A stretch of 64,000 nt of DNA, taken from Chitinimonas taiwanensis DSM 18899 (lineage in GTDB: Bacteria; Pseudomonadota; Gammaproteobacteria; Burkholderiales; Chitinimonadaceae). Positions within the stretch are counted from its first letter, which is position 1. Each line of letters starts with the position of its first letter. This document shows positions 18,202 through 27,975 of the stretch, in pieces. A model generated the notes under the pieces. The model was not told where the DNA came from, did not search any database, and saw only the letters and a list, made by a program, of their open reading frames with translations. The stretch is taken from contig NZ_FPKR01000001.1 of the NCBI RefSeq assembly GCF_900119825.1, positions 186,001 through 250,000 of the forward strand. Reading direction: 5' to 3'. Made by a program: the position numbers and the translations under genes.

Positions 18202-19041
18202 ATGAACCCAGCTCCACCCATCGTGCTTGTTTTCGCCGCCAACGACCCATCCGCCGGTGGCGGACTGGCTGCCGACATCCTGACGCTGTCCTCGCTGGGC
18301 TGTCATCCGCTGCCGGTGCTAACCGCCGTCACCGTGCAGGACACGGCCGGCACCGAAGATTTTCTCGCCATGGAAGCCGATATGGTTTCCGATCAGGCAC
18401 GCTTCGTCCTGGAAGACATGCAGATTGCCGCCATCAGGGTTGGTGCGCTAGGCAGCCTGGAAAACCTCACTGTGGTGGCCGAGATCGCCGCCGACTACCC
18501 GGATATCCCGCTGATTCTGGAGCCGGTTTTCACCACCGCCGGCAGCGATGAATATGCCGACGAGGAGATGATAGGCGCGGTGCGCGAGATGCTGCTGCCG
18601 CACACCACGGTGCTGGTGGTGTCCAGCCTGGCGGCGCGCCGACTGGCGACCGACGAGCCAGACGAACAGGATGGCATGAGCATGGATGAGGCCGCGCTGC
18701 GCATCCGCCAGTTCGGCTGCGAATTCGTGCTGGTTACCGGCACCCATGAGCAGACCCCGACCATCAATAACGGCCTGTTCAACCGCTCGGGCCGCGCACG
18801 CCAGGACAGCTGGGAACGCCTGCCCGGCAGCTTCCATGGCGCAGGTACCACGCTGTCGTCCGCAGTGGCGGCCTTTATCGCCAATGGCATGGATATACCG
18901 CAGGCCGCGCGCGAAGCGCAGGACTACACCTGGAATGCGCTCAAGCATGCGTATCGGCCTGGCATGGGCCAATCGGTGCCGGATCGCCTGTTCTGGGCCC
19001 GCCCCAAGCCGGAAGACGAAGGCAGCGCGGCCGAGGACTAG
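18202..19041 (+). CDS. thiD: Hydroxymethylpyrimidine / phosphomethylpyrimidine kinase
   Basis: 279 residues from the ATG at 18202; the upstream extension is not conserved. It phosphorylates HMP and HMP-P for thiamine synthesis (ribokinase fold). The N-terminal FAANDPSAGGGLAADI and AVTVQDTAG are ThiD hallmarks. The anion-hole segment reads GAGTTLSS where ThiD proteins normally have GTGCTLS, so the usual catalytic cysteine is Thr at about residue 216. It is a monocistronic unit ending in a strong hairpin with a T-run. No TPP riboswitch was seen in the short leader. Confidence 0.9.
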   Translation: MNPAPPIVLVFAANDPSAGGGLAADILTLSSLGCHPLPVLTAVTVQDTAGTEDFLAMEADMVSDQARFVLEDMQIAAIRVGALGSLENLTVVAEIAADYPDIPLILEPVFTTAGSDEYADEEMIGAVREMLLPHTTVLVVSSLAARRLATDEPDEQDGMSMDEAALRIRQFGCEFVLVTGTHEQTPTINNGLFNRSGRARQDSWERLPGSFHGAGTTLSSAVAAFIANGMDIPQAAREAQDYTWNALKHAYRPGMGQSVPDRLFWARPKPEDEGSAAED

Positions 19042-19063
19042 GCGCCGCCGCCCACCAAAGTAG

Positions 19064-19111
19064 AAAGCCGGTTTGCCACAAGCGAAATCGCGTGGCAAAC
19101 CGGCTTTTTTT
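19064..19111. terminator. Strong terminator between thiD and cpoB
   Basis: A 16-bp stem (19064-19079 pairs with 19092-19107; core AAAGCCGGTTTGCCAC) with a 12-base loop is followed by seven T's on the plus strand. It terminates thiD and, as the stem is symmetric, may also serve the convergent tol-pal operon. Confidence 0.9.
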
Positions 19112-19126
19112 CTTGCGCCTAGGCGC

Positions 19127-19888
19127 TTACAGCTTCTTCAATTCCTTCTCAGCTTCCTTGGCCGCCTCGGTGCCCGGGTAGCCAGCCACCAATTCCTTGA
19201 AGGTCTTGCTGGCCGCCTTCTTATCGCCAGCCCCAAGCTGCAGGGTGGCCATGGCACGCAGCGCATCGGGGGCCTTATCGTGCTGGCGATAGGCATCGAC
19301 CAGTTTGCGGAAGGACAGCTGGGCCGCCTTGCTATCCCCCGACTTGGCCTGGGCCATGCCCAGCCAGAACAGCGCATTCGGCGCGGCCTGGGTGGCGGCA
19401 TAGCGGGTGGCCACATCGCTGAGCGCGGTCATGGCCGGCTTAAGCTTGCCATCGCGGTACAGATTGTAAGCCGCCTCATACGCACCGGCCGCCTCGGCTT
19501 CCAGCTGGGCGTTCTGCGCCTGGGCAAGTGGGTTGGCGCCGGTCTGGCGCCCTTCTTCCAATGCCTTCAGGCGGGTTTCCAGATCGACATACAGGTCCTG
19601 CTGGCGCTTTTGCAGCGTCTGCAGATTGAAGTTGGCCACTTCCAGCTGGCCGCGCAATTCGGCGATCTGCTGCTTGAGGCCGGAAATCTCGCCATTCAGC
19701 GCCACCAGTCTCTGGCTGCTGCGGCTATCGAGCTCCTTGTGCTGCTCCTGCAGCTCAACGAGCATTTTTTCGTGCCGATCGCGGATATCGGCGATCTGCT
19801 TGCGCGCCTCATCATCGTCGAACAGGCCGGCTTGGCTGGGCAGGGCCAATACGGACAACAGGGCGAGGGATATAAGCCGCTTGGGCAT
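19127..19888 (-). CDS. cpoB: Tol-Pal system protein CpoB (YbgF)
   Basis: 253 residues from the ATG at 19888 with AGGAGC upstream and a signal peptide (MPKRLISLALLSVLALPSQA). The N-terminal trimerising coiled coil covers about 30-110, and TPR repeats fill about 130-250 (AYEAAYNLYRDGKLKPAM..., FWLGMAQAKSGD, AMATLQLGAGDKKAA). CpoB coordinates peptidoglycan synthesis with outer-membrane constriction through TolA and PBP1B. It is the last gene of the tol-pal operon. Confidence 0.95.
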   Translation of the reverse strand: MPKRLISLALLSVLALPSQAGLFDDDEARKQIADIRDRHEKMLVELQEQHKELDSRSSQRLVALNGEISGLKQQIAELRGQLEVANFNLQTLQKRQQDLYVDLETRLKALEEGRQTGANPLAQAQNAQLEAEAAGAYEAAYNLYRDGKLKPAMTALSDVATRYAATQAAPNALFWLGMAQAKSGDSKAAQLSFRKLVDAYRQHDKAPDALRAMATLQLGAGDKKAASKTFKELVAGYPGTEAAKEAEKELKKL

Positions 19889-19984
19889 GCTGGTGCTCCT
19901 AGATGCAACGATGAAACGCCCCGCACCCATTCACAGGTACGGGGCGCTAGCGAGGCCTCGGCCCGCCTAGGCGGGCGGGGACGA

Positions 19985-20518
19985 CTATTCGCCGTTGTAG
20001 ATCACGTCAGCGCGACGGTTCTCGGCGTAGCTGGCTTCATCGCGACCGGTGGCACGCGGCTTCTCTTCACCGTTGCTCACGGCTTCGATCTGCGATTCCT
20101 TGGCACCCACGGCACCCAGGGCTTGGCGCACGGCCTCTGCACGCTTCTGACCCAGGGCCAGGTTGTACTCGCGGCTGCCGCGCTCGTCGGCATTGCCTTC
20201 CAGACGCACCGAACGCGACGGGTTGGCGGCCAGGTAGCGGCCGTGGGCCTCTACCAGCGCAGCCTGGTCAGCGCGCACATCGTACTTGTCGAAGTCGAAG
20301 TAAACACCGCGCTTGGACAGCACATTGGCCGGATCCTTGAGCGGGTCGAGCTGTGGCTTGACCGGCTGGATGGTGGTGTCGGCCACCGGTGCGGCTGGCT
20401 TGCTTTCCACTACCGGAGCAGCCGGCTCAGCAGCCGGTGCGGTCGGGGCGGAAGGCGTGCTGGCGCAGGCGGACAACAGGCCCAGAACGGTCAGGCTGGC
20501 GAGGGTTTTCTTCATCAT
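19985..20518 (-). CDS. pal: Peptidoglycan-associated lipoprotein
   Basis: 177 residues from the first of two adjacent ATGs (20518), with GGAGAG six bases upstream. A lipobox LLSAC places the lipidated Cys at residue 18. A Pro/Ala-rich tether (about 20-55) leads to an OmpA-like domain (about 70-177) with FDFDKYDVR, GNADERGSREYN and QRRA-type (LGQKRAEAVR) peptidoglycan-binding motifs. It anchors the outer membrane to the wall and is relocated by TolB/TolA during division. It lies between tolB and cpoB. Confidence 0.97.
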   Translation of the reverse strand: MMKKTLASLTVLGLLSACASTPSAPTAPAAEPAAPVVESKPAAPVADTTIQPVKPQLDPLKDPANVLSKRGVYFDFDKYDVRADQAALVEAHGRYLAANPSRSVRLEGNADERGSREYNLALGQKRAEAVRQALGAVGAKESQIEAVSNGEEKPRATGRDEASYAENRRADVIYNGE

Positions 20519-20587
20519 ATTTCTCTCCTTGGGCATTCATTTGCGGCGGGGCCGCCAAGTCATGCAATGAAACGCATAAAGCGCAGG

Positions 20588-21892
20588 TTACGGGTTAAAA
20601 GATAGACGAGTCAGCGGCAATTGCCCGGTATAGGGGCCCCATGCCGGCTCGCGCACATCACCTTCAGCCGACAGGCGCTGTTTGACCAGACCGTCGCTGG
20701 ATACCATGGCCAGGGTGCCACGGCCACCGACCTCGGTGGCGTAGAGAATCAGCTTGCCATTCGGGGCAAAGCTCGGTGATTCATCGTAGCCGCCTTCGCT
20801 CAGGGTCAGCGACTGACGGCTGAGCAGGTCCAGGGTGGCCACCCGGAAGGCGCCATTTTCGCGCCGCACGAAGGTCAGCATCTTGCCGTCCGCCGAGTAG
20901 TGCGGCGATACATTGTAACTGCCCTCAAAGCTCAGGCGCTCGGCTTCGCCGCCGGCGGCCGGTGCGCGGTACAGCTGCGGGCTGCCGCCGCGGTCGGAGG
21001 TGAACACCACATAGCGGCCATCGGGCGAGAAGCTCGCCTCGGTATCGATGCCGGCGCTGCGCTGTAGCCGACGCGCCTGACCGCCGTCGGACGGGATCAG
21101 ATAGAGCTGGGAAATGCCATCCAGGGTCAGCGTCACCGCCAGGGTGCGACCATCGGGCGACCAGGCCGGCGCGCTATTGCTGCCCTTGAAATTGGCCACC
21201 GCCTTGGCGCTGCCCGCATACAGGTCAAGCACGTATACGATGGGCTTCTTGCGCTCGAAACTCACATAGGCCATGCGGCTGCCGTCCGGCGACCAGCTGG
21301 GCGACATGATGGGCTCGTTCGAGGACAGCACGGCCTGCGGATTGTGGCCATCGGCATCGGCAATCTGCAGGCTGTAGCGCTTGCCCTGCTTTTGCACATA
21401 GGCGATGCGGGTGGAGAACACGCCCTTGTCACCGGTCATCAACTCATAAATCTGGTCGGCCAACTGGTGGGCGGCGCGGCGCAGCTGATTGGGCTTGGCC
21501 ACGATCTCGAAACCGCCCAGATGCTGCTGACTCAGGGTATCGAACACGCGCAGACGGATATAGGCGGTGCCGGCGGCATCCACGCGCACCGAGCCGACCG
21601 CCAGGCTGTCCGCGCCACGGCCCTTCCAGGCCGGCAGCTCGGCGAGCGGGTTTTCGGCCGGCACGGCACCACCAGTCTCCACCAGCTTGAAGCGGCCACT
21701 ACGCGCCAGATTGGCGCGGATGATGGGCGTGAGCGCCTCTTTCAAGGCGGGCTCGCCATTCAGGCCGGCAATGGCGATCGGGAACTGGCGCGCGCCGGCA
21801 CCGGTGATCTCGATGGTCACATCGGCCTGCGCAAGGGCGGGCAGGAGCAGCGCGAGCAGGCAAAGGGTGCGGCTGAGCAAGGTTCGCATCAT
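20588..21892 (-). CDS. tolB: Tol-Pal system beta-propeller protein TolB
   Basis: 434 residues with signal peptide (LLALLLPALAQA). The mature protein has an N-terminal TolB domain (about 24-160, VTIEITGAGARQFPIAIAGL) and a six-bladed WD40-like propeller with repeated SWSPDGSRMAY, AWSPDGRTLAV, SFSPDGRYVVF and SPHYSADGKMLTF blades. It works in the periplasm between TolA and Pal. The start follows the tolA stop directly. Confidence 0.97.
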   Translation of the reverse strand: MMRTLLSRTLCLLALLLPALAQADVTIEITGAGARQFPIAIAGLNGEPALKEALTPIIRANLARSGRFKLVETGGAVPAENPLAELPAWKGRGADSLAVGSVRVDAAGTAYIRLRVFDTLSQQHLGGFEIVAKPNQLRRAAHQLADQIYELMTGDKGVFSTRIAYVQKQGKRYSLQIADADGHNPQAVLSSNEPIMSPSWSPDGSRMAYVSFERKKPIVYVLDLYAGSAKAVANFKGSNSAPAWSPDGRTLAVTLTLDGISQLYLIPSDGGQARRLQRSAGIDTEASFSPDGRYVVFTSDRGGSPQLYRAPAAGGEAERLSFEGSYNVSPHYSADGKMLTFVRRENGAFRVATLDLLSRQSLTLSEGGYDESPSFAPNGKLILYATEVGGRGTLAMVSSDGLVKQRLSAEGDVREPAWGPYTGQLPLTRLSFNP

Positions 21893-22681
21893 TTATTCAT
21901 TCAGACGGAATTTGAGTTTGTGCTGGCGCAGGGTGCGGAACTCGACCCCGGACGGCAGCGGCGGATATTCGCCTGCGCGCAGGATGGCACGGCGTGCCGC
22001 CTCATCAAAGGCGGCATTGCCGCTGCTGCGCAGCAACTTGGCCTCCAGCACCGACATATCGGGCAGCAGGCGCACCTCGAATTCGGCTTCCGGATTGCTG
22101 GCGCCGTCATCGGGATAGGTCATATTGCGGCGGATTTTGTTCCGCACCAAGGCCAGATAGGCCTTGAATTCCTCGGCCGCCGCGCTGGCCTCGGCCGCCT
22201 GCTGGCGCTTTTCCAGCGCATTGAGCGCCACGCTGGCATCCAGCGGTTTGCTATTCAGCTTGCCGGCGGTCTTGCTCTCCTGGCGCGCCTGGCCGGCCTC
22301 GATCTGCGCAAGCAGCTTGCCCGGTGCCACTTCCGGCTTCTTGGCCGGTTCCGGCTTGGGCGCGGGCTTAGGTTTCTCCGCCTGTGGCTTGGTCTTGGGT
22401 TTTTCCTCGACGATATCGGGCTTGCTAGGCGGAGTGGGCATTGGTTCGGGCTCAGGCTCGGCCTTGGGTGGGACCACCACCGGCTTGATCGGCTTGCTGC
22501 TCGGCTCGCTGGGCAGCGAGGCCTCCAGCTGACCGGCCCACAGTTCCACCTCCACTGGGGCCGCCGGCCGGGTCTGCCACTGCATGCCGATATACAGCAT
22601 GGCCGCGATCAGCCCATGCATGGCGACTGCGAGCACAAAGGAGAGCGCGCGATGTTCCTCGCGCCGGCTAGGCATACTCAT
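21893..22681 (-). CDS. tolA: Cell-envelope integrity protein TolA
   Basis: 262 residues. One membrane helix (about 12-34, LSFVLAVAMHGLIAAMLYIGM) is followed by a Pro/Lys/Glu-rich domain (about 55-125, PKAEPEPEPMP, KPKPAPKPEP) and a C-terminal TonB/TolA domain (about 170-262, RNMTYPDDG...RRAILRAGEYPPLPSG). It transmits the TolQR proton-motive energy to TolB and Pal. It overlaps tolR by four bases (ATGA). Confidence 0.95.
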   Translation of the reverse strand: MSMPSRREEHRALSFVLAVAMHGLIAAMLYIGMQWQTRPAAPVEVELWAGQLEASLPSEPSSKPIKPVVVPPKAEPEPEPMPTPPSKPDIVEEKPKTKPQAEKPKPAPKPEPAKKPEVAPGKLLAQIEAGQARQESKTAGKLNSKPLDASVALNALEKRQQAAEASAAAEEFKAYLALVRNKIRRNMTYPDDGASNPEAEFEVRLLPDMSVLEAKLLRSSGNAAFDEAARRAILRAGEYPPLPSGVEFRTLRQHKLKFRLNE

Positions 22682-23085
22682 TTTTGCGGCTGCACCGCCA
22701 GCCCGACGCGCTCGACGCCGTTCTTCTTCAGCGCATTCATCACCTGGATCACCGCGTCATAGCGGACTTCCTTGTCCGCGGTGATGACCACCGGGCGGCT
22801 CTGGCTCAGCGTGCGCGCCTTGACCGCCACCACCAGCGCCTCGGCATCGGCCAGCGGCTGCTTCTCGCCGCCATCGGCCAGGGTCAGCGCTTCCTTGGCA
22901 TCGATCTCGACCCGGATCGGCTTGATATCGAGTGCCCGGTCGGCCTTGTCCACCGAGGGCAGGTTGACCACGCCCGGCTGCAGCATAGGCGCGGCCACCA
23001 TGAAGATGACCAGCAGCACCAGCATCACGTCGATATAGGGCACTACATTGATTTCCGCCTTGATGCGGCGAGGACGACGAGCCAT
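22678..23085 (-). CDS. tolR: Tol-Pal system protein TolR
   Basis: 135 residues of the ExbD/TolR family. The single membrane helix contains the proton-channel Asp in VPYIDVMLVLLVIFMVA (about 16-34), and a periplasmic domain ends in the conserved VMNALKKNGVERVGL. Together with TolQ it forms the motor for TolA. Unusually, it is separated from tolQ by a TraB/GumN-type gene. Confidence 0.97.
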   Translation of the reverse strand: MARRPRRIKAEINVVPYIDVMLVLLVIFMVAAPMLQPGVVNLPSVDKADRALDIKPIRVEIDAKEALTLADGGEKQPLADAEALVVAVKARTLSQSRPVVITADKEVRYDAVIQVMNALKKNGVERVGLAVQPQK

Positions 23086-23095
23086 ATCTCGGATC

Positions 23096-23959
23096 TCAGT
23101 ATTGTTTGACCTGGAAGCCGCGCGCCTGCAGCAACCTCAGGATATTGTCGGGGCCGACCAGATGGCCGGCGCCCACGATGACTAGCAGCGGCCGCTTGGC
23201 GGCCAGCGCAGCGATGCGCTCGGCCATGCCACGGTTGCGCTCATTGAACAGCTTGTTCTGCACGCGCTGCATGACTGCGCCGTCCGGCATGCTGGCATCC
23301 AGCACCGCCTGCAGGCCGGCCGTGTCGCCCTGGCGCCAGGCTTGCAGCATGGCATCCAGTTGGGCATCCATCTCGCCGCGCGCCATCGGCGCCAGGGTGG
23401 CGCTTAGCATGGCTTGCGCCTCTTCGGCTGACAGACCATCCAGCAAACGGGCCTGGGCCAGCACCGACTCCAGCTCGCGCACCGGCTTGCCATCGCGCTT
23501 GGCGCGCTGCAGGAAGTGCAGATCGATGCCGTACTGCGGCTGCCAGCCGCGCTGCTGCATCCACAAGGTAGGCAAGCTCATCGCGGCAAACCAGGGCTTG
23601 GCCGCATTCAGTGCAGTGGCAGGCAGACCAAGCTCAGCCAACACCTTGCTCAACTGAGTGCGCTGCTCGGCATCGAGCTCTGCATCCAGGCGCTGGCCGG
23701 CCGGTAGCAAGGCCAGCGGCAACAGTGCCGTTGCGGCGGCCGGGTCGCTGATATCGGCCTCCACGGCGATCTGGCTGGACTCGGCATAGGCGCGTTCGAT
23801 CGCGGCCGGCAGCGGGTACATCTCCGGCTTACCCAGATGAATGGAGCCGAGCAACCAGATACGCTGCTCGGCCTGGCTCGCTTCCCACAGGAACAGGCCG
23901 CCGGCCTGGGCGCTCAGGGCCAGCGCGGCCCACAGGCCCAGCCATAGCCCGCGCAGCAT
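23096..23959 (-). CDS. TraB/GumN family protein inside the tol operon
   Basis: 287 residues from the ATG at 23959 (a GTG at 23971 directly after the tolQ stop is an alternative). A signal peptide (LWLGLWAALALSAQA) precedes the TraB/GumN fold. Two hallmark segments are present: GSIHLG near residue 40 and VGAGHLVGPDN near the C-terminus. Proposed metal-dependent peptidase (Tiki-like) activity in this family rests on such His/Glu residues. The gene is on the same strand as tolQ and tolR with gaps of 12 and 10 bases, so it belongs to the operon. Its role in Tol-Pal function is unknown. Confidence 0.88.
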   Translation of the reverse strand: MLRGLWLGLWAALALSAQAGGLFLWEASQAEQRIWLLGSIHLGKPEMYPLPAAIERAYAESSQIAVEADISDPAAATALLPLALLPAGQRLDAELDAEQRTQLSKVLAELGLPATALNAAKPWFAAMSLPTLWMQQRGWQPQYGIDLHFLQRAKRDGKPVRELESVLAQARLLDGLSAEEAQAMLSATLAPMARGEMDAQLDAMLQAWRQGDTAGLQAVLDASMPDGAVMQRVQNKLFNERNRGMAERIAALAAKRPLLVIVGAGHLVGPDNILRLLQARGFQVKQY

Positions 23960-23971
23960 GCTCAGACGCAC

Positions 23972-24658
23972 TTACTTGGCCGCCTGGCGTTGCAGGATAT
24001 TGGAGAACTCTTCCATAAAGCTCTCGAATCGGTTGGCCAGCTTGTCCACATCGTGGGCAAAGCGGTTATAGGCGACCACGGCGGGAATGGCGGCAAACAG
24101 GCCGATGGCGGTGGCCACCAGCGCTTCGGCAATGCCGGGCGCGACCTGCGACAAGGTGGCCTGACCGACATTCGACAGGCCCAGGAAGGCATTCATGATG
24201 CCCCACACCGTGCCAAACAAACCGATATAGGGCGAAATGGAACCGACAGTGGCCAGGAAGTTGGCATGCGCATCCAAGCGATCCACCTCGCGCTGGAAGG
24301 CGGCCTTCATCGCGCGGCGCGTGCCGTCCATCACATCGCTGAGGTCCATGCCGGCCTGGCGGCGCAGCTTGAGGAATTCGGCAAAACCGGCTTCGAACAT
24401 CTTCTCCATGCCCACGCCGTGACCGTCGCGGCTGATCTGCTGGTAGAGCGAGTTCAGGTCAGAGCCGCCCCAGAACGAGGTTTCGAACTGATCGGTCTTG
24501 CTGCGCGCATGGTTGAGGCTGAACCACTTGGAAAAGATGAACCACCAGGACATCAGGGAAAGCAGCAGCAGGGCCAGCATCACCAGTTGCACCACCAGGC
24601 TGGCGTTGCTGATCAGGCTGAAGATGGACATGTCATGCGTTGTCAGGGAGGCTTCCAA
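23972..24658 (-). CDS. tolQ: Tol-Pal system protein TolQ
   Basis: 228 residues if the TTG at 24658 is used, preceded by AAGGAAT nine bases upstream; an internal ATG at 24631 would remove nine residues. The TTG start restores the usual N-terminus and length of beta-proteobacterial TolQ. Three membrane helices are visible: about 18-40, 135-160 (GSISPYIGLFGTVWGIMNAF) and 170-190 (APGIAEALVATAIGLFAAIPA). It forms the proton-driven stator with TolR. No ybgC thioesterase precedes it, unlike in enterobacteria. Confidence 0.95.
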   Translation of the reverse strand: MEASLTTHDMSIFSLISNASLVVQLVMLALLLLSLMSWWFIFSKWFSLNHARSKTDQFETSFWGGSDLNSLYQQISRDGHGVGMEKMFEAGFAEFLKLRRQAGMDLSDVMDGTRRAMKAAFQREVDRLDAHANFLATVGSISPYIGLFGTVWGIMNAFLGLSNVGQATLSQVAPGIAEALVATAIGLFAAIPAVVAYNRFAHDVDKLANRFESFMEEFSNILQRQAAK

Positions 24659-24756
24659 ACCGGTATTCCTTATGTGTTGAATGCGCCGCGCACGCATGGC
24701 GTGCAGCCCGGCAGTGTGCCCAGCGCTAGCTGAGCGCCAGCTGAACGAGGCCTGGC

Positions 24757-25788
24757 CTAGCTTTCGGCCGGCTTGAGGCCGAAATGTTCATAGGCGAGCA
24801 GGGTGGCCATGCGCCCACGCGGGGTGCGCTGCAACAGACCCTGCTGGATCAGATACGGTTCCAGCACGTCTTCGATGGTATCGGCCGCTTCGCCGATGGC
24901 GGCGGCGACATTATCCAAGCCTACCGGGCCACCGCCAAACTTCTCGATCACCGCGCTGAGCAGCTTGCGGTCCATCACATCAAGGCCGGCATGGTCGACG
25001 TCGAGCATGGACAGCGCCGCGTCGGCAATCGTGCGGCTCACATGGCCGTCGTGCTTGACCTCGGCAAAGTCGCGCACGCGGCGCAGCAAGCGGTTGGCGA
25101 TACGCGGCGTGCCGCGCGAGCGACGTGCCACTTCAAACGCACCCTCGGCATCGATCTCGACATTCAGCAGCGCAGCCGAGCGGGTGACGATGCGGGTCAG
25201 CTCTTCCGGCGTATAGAACTCGAGGCGTGCCACGATGCCGAAGCGGTCGCGCAGCGGATTGGTCAACATGCCGGCGCGCGTGGTGGCGCCCACCAGCGTG
25301 AAGGGCGGCAGGTCGAGCTTGACCGAACGGGCGGCCGGACCTTCGCCGATCATGATGTCGAGCTGGAAGTCTTCCAGGGCCGGGTAGAGGATTTCCTCCA
25401 CCACCGGGCTCAGGCGATGGATTTCGTCGATGAACAGCACATCGTGCGGCTCGAGATTGGTCAGCATGGCGGCCAGATCACCGGCGCGCTCCAGCACCGG
25501 GCCGGAGGTCTGGCGCAGGTTCACACCGAGCTCGCGCGCAATGATATTGGCCAGCGTGGTCTTGCCAAGGCCGGGAGGGCCGAACAGCAGCACATGGTCG
25601 AGTGCCTCGCCGCGCTGCTTGGCCGCCTGGATGAAGATCTCCAGCTGGCCGCGCGCCTTCTCCTGGCCCACATATTCATCGAGCTGCTTGGGGCGCAGCG
25701 CGCGCTCCAGCGCTTCTTCCTGGCTGGACTGGCGGCTGGGCGCCACGATGCGCTCGGGCGCGCTGGCGAGATTATCGGACTGGATCAT
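24757..25788 (-). CDS. ruvB: Holliday junction branch migration helicase RuvB
   Basis: 343 residues from the ATG at 25788; the family motif starts soon after ([12 protein letters not shown]). The AAA+ core shows Walker [10 protein letters not shown], Walker B DEIHRL, sensor GATTRAG and Arg finger region, with a C-terminal winged helix ([17 protein letters not shown]). It powers branch migration with RuvA, and RuvC resolves the junction. It lies 98 bases upstream of tolQ. Confidence 0.98.
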   Translation of the reverse strand: MIQSDNLASAPERIVAPSRQSSQEEALERALRPKQLDEYVGQEKARGQLEIFIQAAKQRGEALDHVLLFGPPGLGKTTLANIIARELGVNLRQTSGPVLERAGDLAAMLTNLEPHDVLFIDEIHRLSPVVEEILYPALEDFQLDIMIGEGPAARSVKLDLPPFTLVGATTRAGMLTNPLRDRFGIVARLEFYTPEELTRIVTRSAALLNVEIDAEGAFEVARRSRGTPRIANRLLRRVRDFAEVKHDGHVSRTIADAALSMLDVDHAGLDVMDRKLLSAVIEKFGGGPVGLDNVAAAIGEAADTIEDVLEPYLIQQGLLQRTPRGRMATLLAYEHFGLKPAES

Positions 25789-25852
25789 GAGGGGCGTACC
25801 GGAGAGGCGCCGCAAGCCGGCGCTGGGTGCGCATTATATAGGTTGAGGCGGC

Positions 25853-26659
25853 TCAGGAAGCGGGCTGCATTTCCTGGCGCAGATAGGCGGCCCAGTCGTG
25901 GTTGGCGCCGGGGAACTGCAGGCCGTGCTTGGCACTGATCGCCTGTACCCGACCGCTGCGTACCATGCGCTCCTGGGCGGCATTCATGCGCGTCCACAGC
26001 GGGTGATCACGCCATTTGTTTGCCAGCGCGAAATAGCCGCCACTCTGCTGCAAGGGAGGCTGCAGGGCCAACACCTGGCCGGCCAGGCCGAGCTGCTGGA
26101 TCACCACCATGGCATTGCGCTGATTGCTGGCAACCAGATCGACCCGGTCCAGCATCAGCTTGCGGAAGGTCTGCTCGAGCGTATTCGCCTCGTCCAGCGC
26201 CAGGCTGGACTTGGCCTGCTCATAGCGCTCACCCAAGCTCCAGCCGGCCGCCACCCCGATACGGCGACCGGCCAGACTGGAGAAATCGCCATTCCAGTCC
26301 GGCAGGGGCGGTGTGCTGCGCGCATACAGCAGCATGGCATCCAGGTAGAAGGGCAGGCTGAGAAAGCGCATCGCGGCGCTGCGTTCGCGCGTCCGGTAGG
26401 GGCCGATCAGCAGGTCGGCATCGCCATTGTTGACCAGGGCCTGCGCGCGCTTCCAGGGCATGATCTCGAAGCGGCAACGGAATTGGGCTTCCTTGCCCAG
26501 CGCATCGAGCACCTCGACCGCCACGCCACGCAGCTGGCCACCGTCTTCGCTGTAGATATAGGGGAAGGGGCTACCTACGCAGCGCAGACTTTCCACCGCC
26601 AGACTGTGCTGGGCAGTGAGGAGCAAGAGGCTGGCAAGCACGGGACGGTCTAGGCGCAT
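25853..26659 (-). CDS. Periplasmic solute-binding protein (SBP_bac_3 type) in the ruv locus
   Basis: 268 residues with a signal peptide (VLASLLLLTAQHSLA). The two-lobed family-3 fold is seen in LRCVGSPFPYIYSEDGGQLRGVAVEVLDALGK and the second-lobe start GRRIGVAAGWSLGERYEQA. Such proteins bind polar amino acids for ABC uptake or act as sensors, but no permease or ATPase gene is nearby, so this looks like an orphan. It is on the ruv strand, between ruvA (34-base gap) and ruvB (64-base gap), breaking the normal ruvA-ruvB pairing. Ligand unknown. Confidence 0.85.
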   Translation of the reverse strand: MRLDRPVLASLLLLTAQHSLAVESLRCVGSPFPYIYSEDGGQLRGVAVEVLDALGKEAQFRCRFEIMPWKRAQALVNNGDADLLIGPYRTRERSAAMRFLSLPFYLDAMLLYARSTPPLPDWNGDFSSLAGRRIGVAAGWSLGERYEQAKSSLALDEANTLEQTFRKLMLDRVDLVASNQRNAMVVIQQLGLAGQVLALQPPLQQSGGYFALANKWRDHPLWTRMNAAQERMVRSGRVQAISAKHGLQFPGANHDWAAYLRQEMQPAS

Positions 26660-26693
26660 GCCTCACTATAGGCAGGCGCAAGGCCTGCGGGTA

Positions 26694-27290
<597 letters not shown>

Positions 27291-27328
27291 GGACAGGTAT
27301 TCCTAAGGGGTAAAAGGGAGGGCGGGCA

Positions 27329-27859
27329 TCAGATGCTGACCCAACGGCCACGGCGCGACTTCATGCCGATATTGGCCAGGCCGCCGGTGGCGTGGTTGGC
27401 GTGGGCCAAAGCACAGGCCAATGCATCGGCCGCATCCGATTGTGGTACGCCATTCAGATTGAGCAGGCGCTGCACCATATGGCTGACCTGCTCCTTGGCC
27501 GCATGGCCATTGCCGACCACCGCCTGTTTGACCTGCAGGGCCGTATATTCGGCCACCGGCAAGCCGGCCAGTACCAGAGCGGAAATCGCCGCACCGCGCG
27601 CCTGGCCGAGCAGCAGGGTCGACTGCGGGTTCACGTTCACGAACACCTGCTCGACCGCCGATTGCTGAGGCTGATATTGCTCGCAGACCTCGCGTATGCC
27701 CTTGAGCAGCACATGTAGGCGCTCGGGCAGGCTGCCCTCGCCGCTGCGTATGCAGCCGCTGGCCACATACAGGCGCGTCTGGCCCTGGGCTTCAATCACG
27801 CCAAAGCCGGTGGTGCGCAGACCGGGGTCGATACCAAGGATACGGATGGGAAGCTCCAA
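27329..27859 (-). CDS. ruvC: Crossover junction endodeoxyribonuclease RuvC
   Basis: 176 residues from a TTG at 27859, chosen because it gives the normal N-terminus immediately before [10 protein letters not shown] and the expected length; GTG codons at 27874 and 27886 are alternatives, and none has a good Shine-Dalgarno sequence. Catalytic acids are visible in GIDPGL, VEQVFV and SDAADALA. It cuts Holliday junctions symmetrically. It heads the minus-strand ruvC-ruvA-(SBP)-ruvB block. Confidence 0.93.
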   Translation of the reverse strand: MELPIRILGIDPGLRTTGFGVIEAQGQTRLYVASGCIRSGEGSLPERLHVLLKGIREVCEQYQPQQSAVEQVFVNVNPQSTLLLGQARGAAISALVLAGLPVAEYTALQVKQAVVGNGHAAKEQVSHMVQRLLNLNGVPQSDAADALACALAHANHATGGLANIGMKSRRGRWVSI

Positions 27860-27975
27860 AGCGGGAAGTCGCACTGGCAGCGCCACGCAGCGGCGTGCGT
27901 GAAGAACTGCGGCAGAGGTTGCGGTGCTATGCTGGCGATTATATCGTTTGCCTCCCCTTGATAGCGTTCCATGAC

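Noticed and set aside
19961-19976. GCCCGCCTAGGCGGGC palindrome after pal
   Set aside because: Likely only a weak intra-operon hairpin; no T-run and cpoB follows directly.
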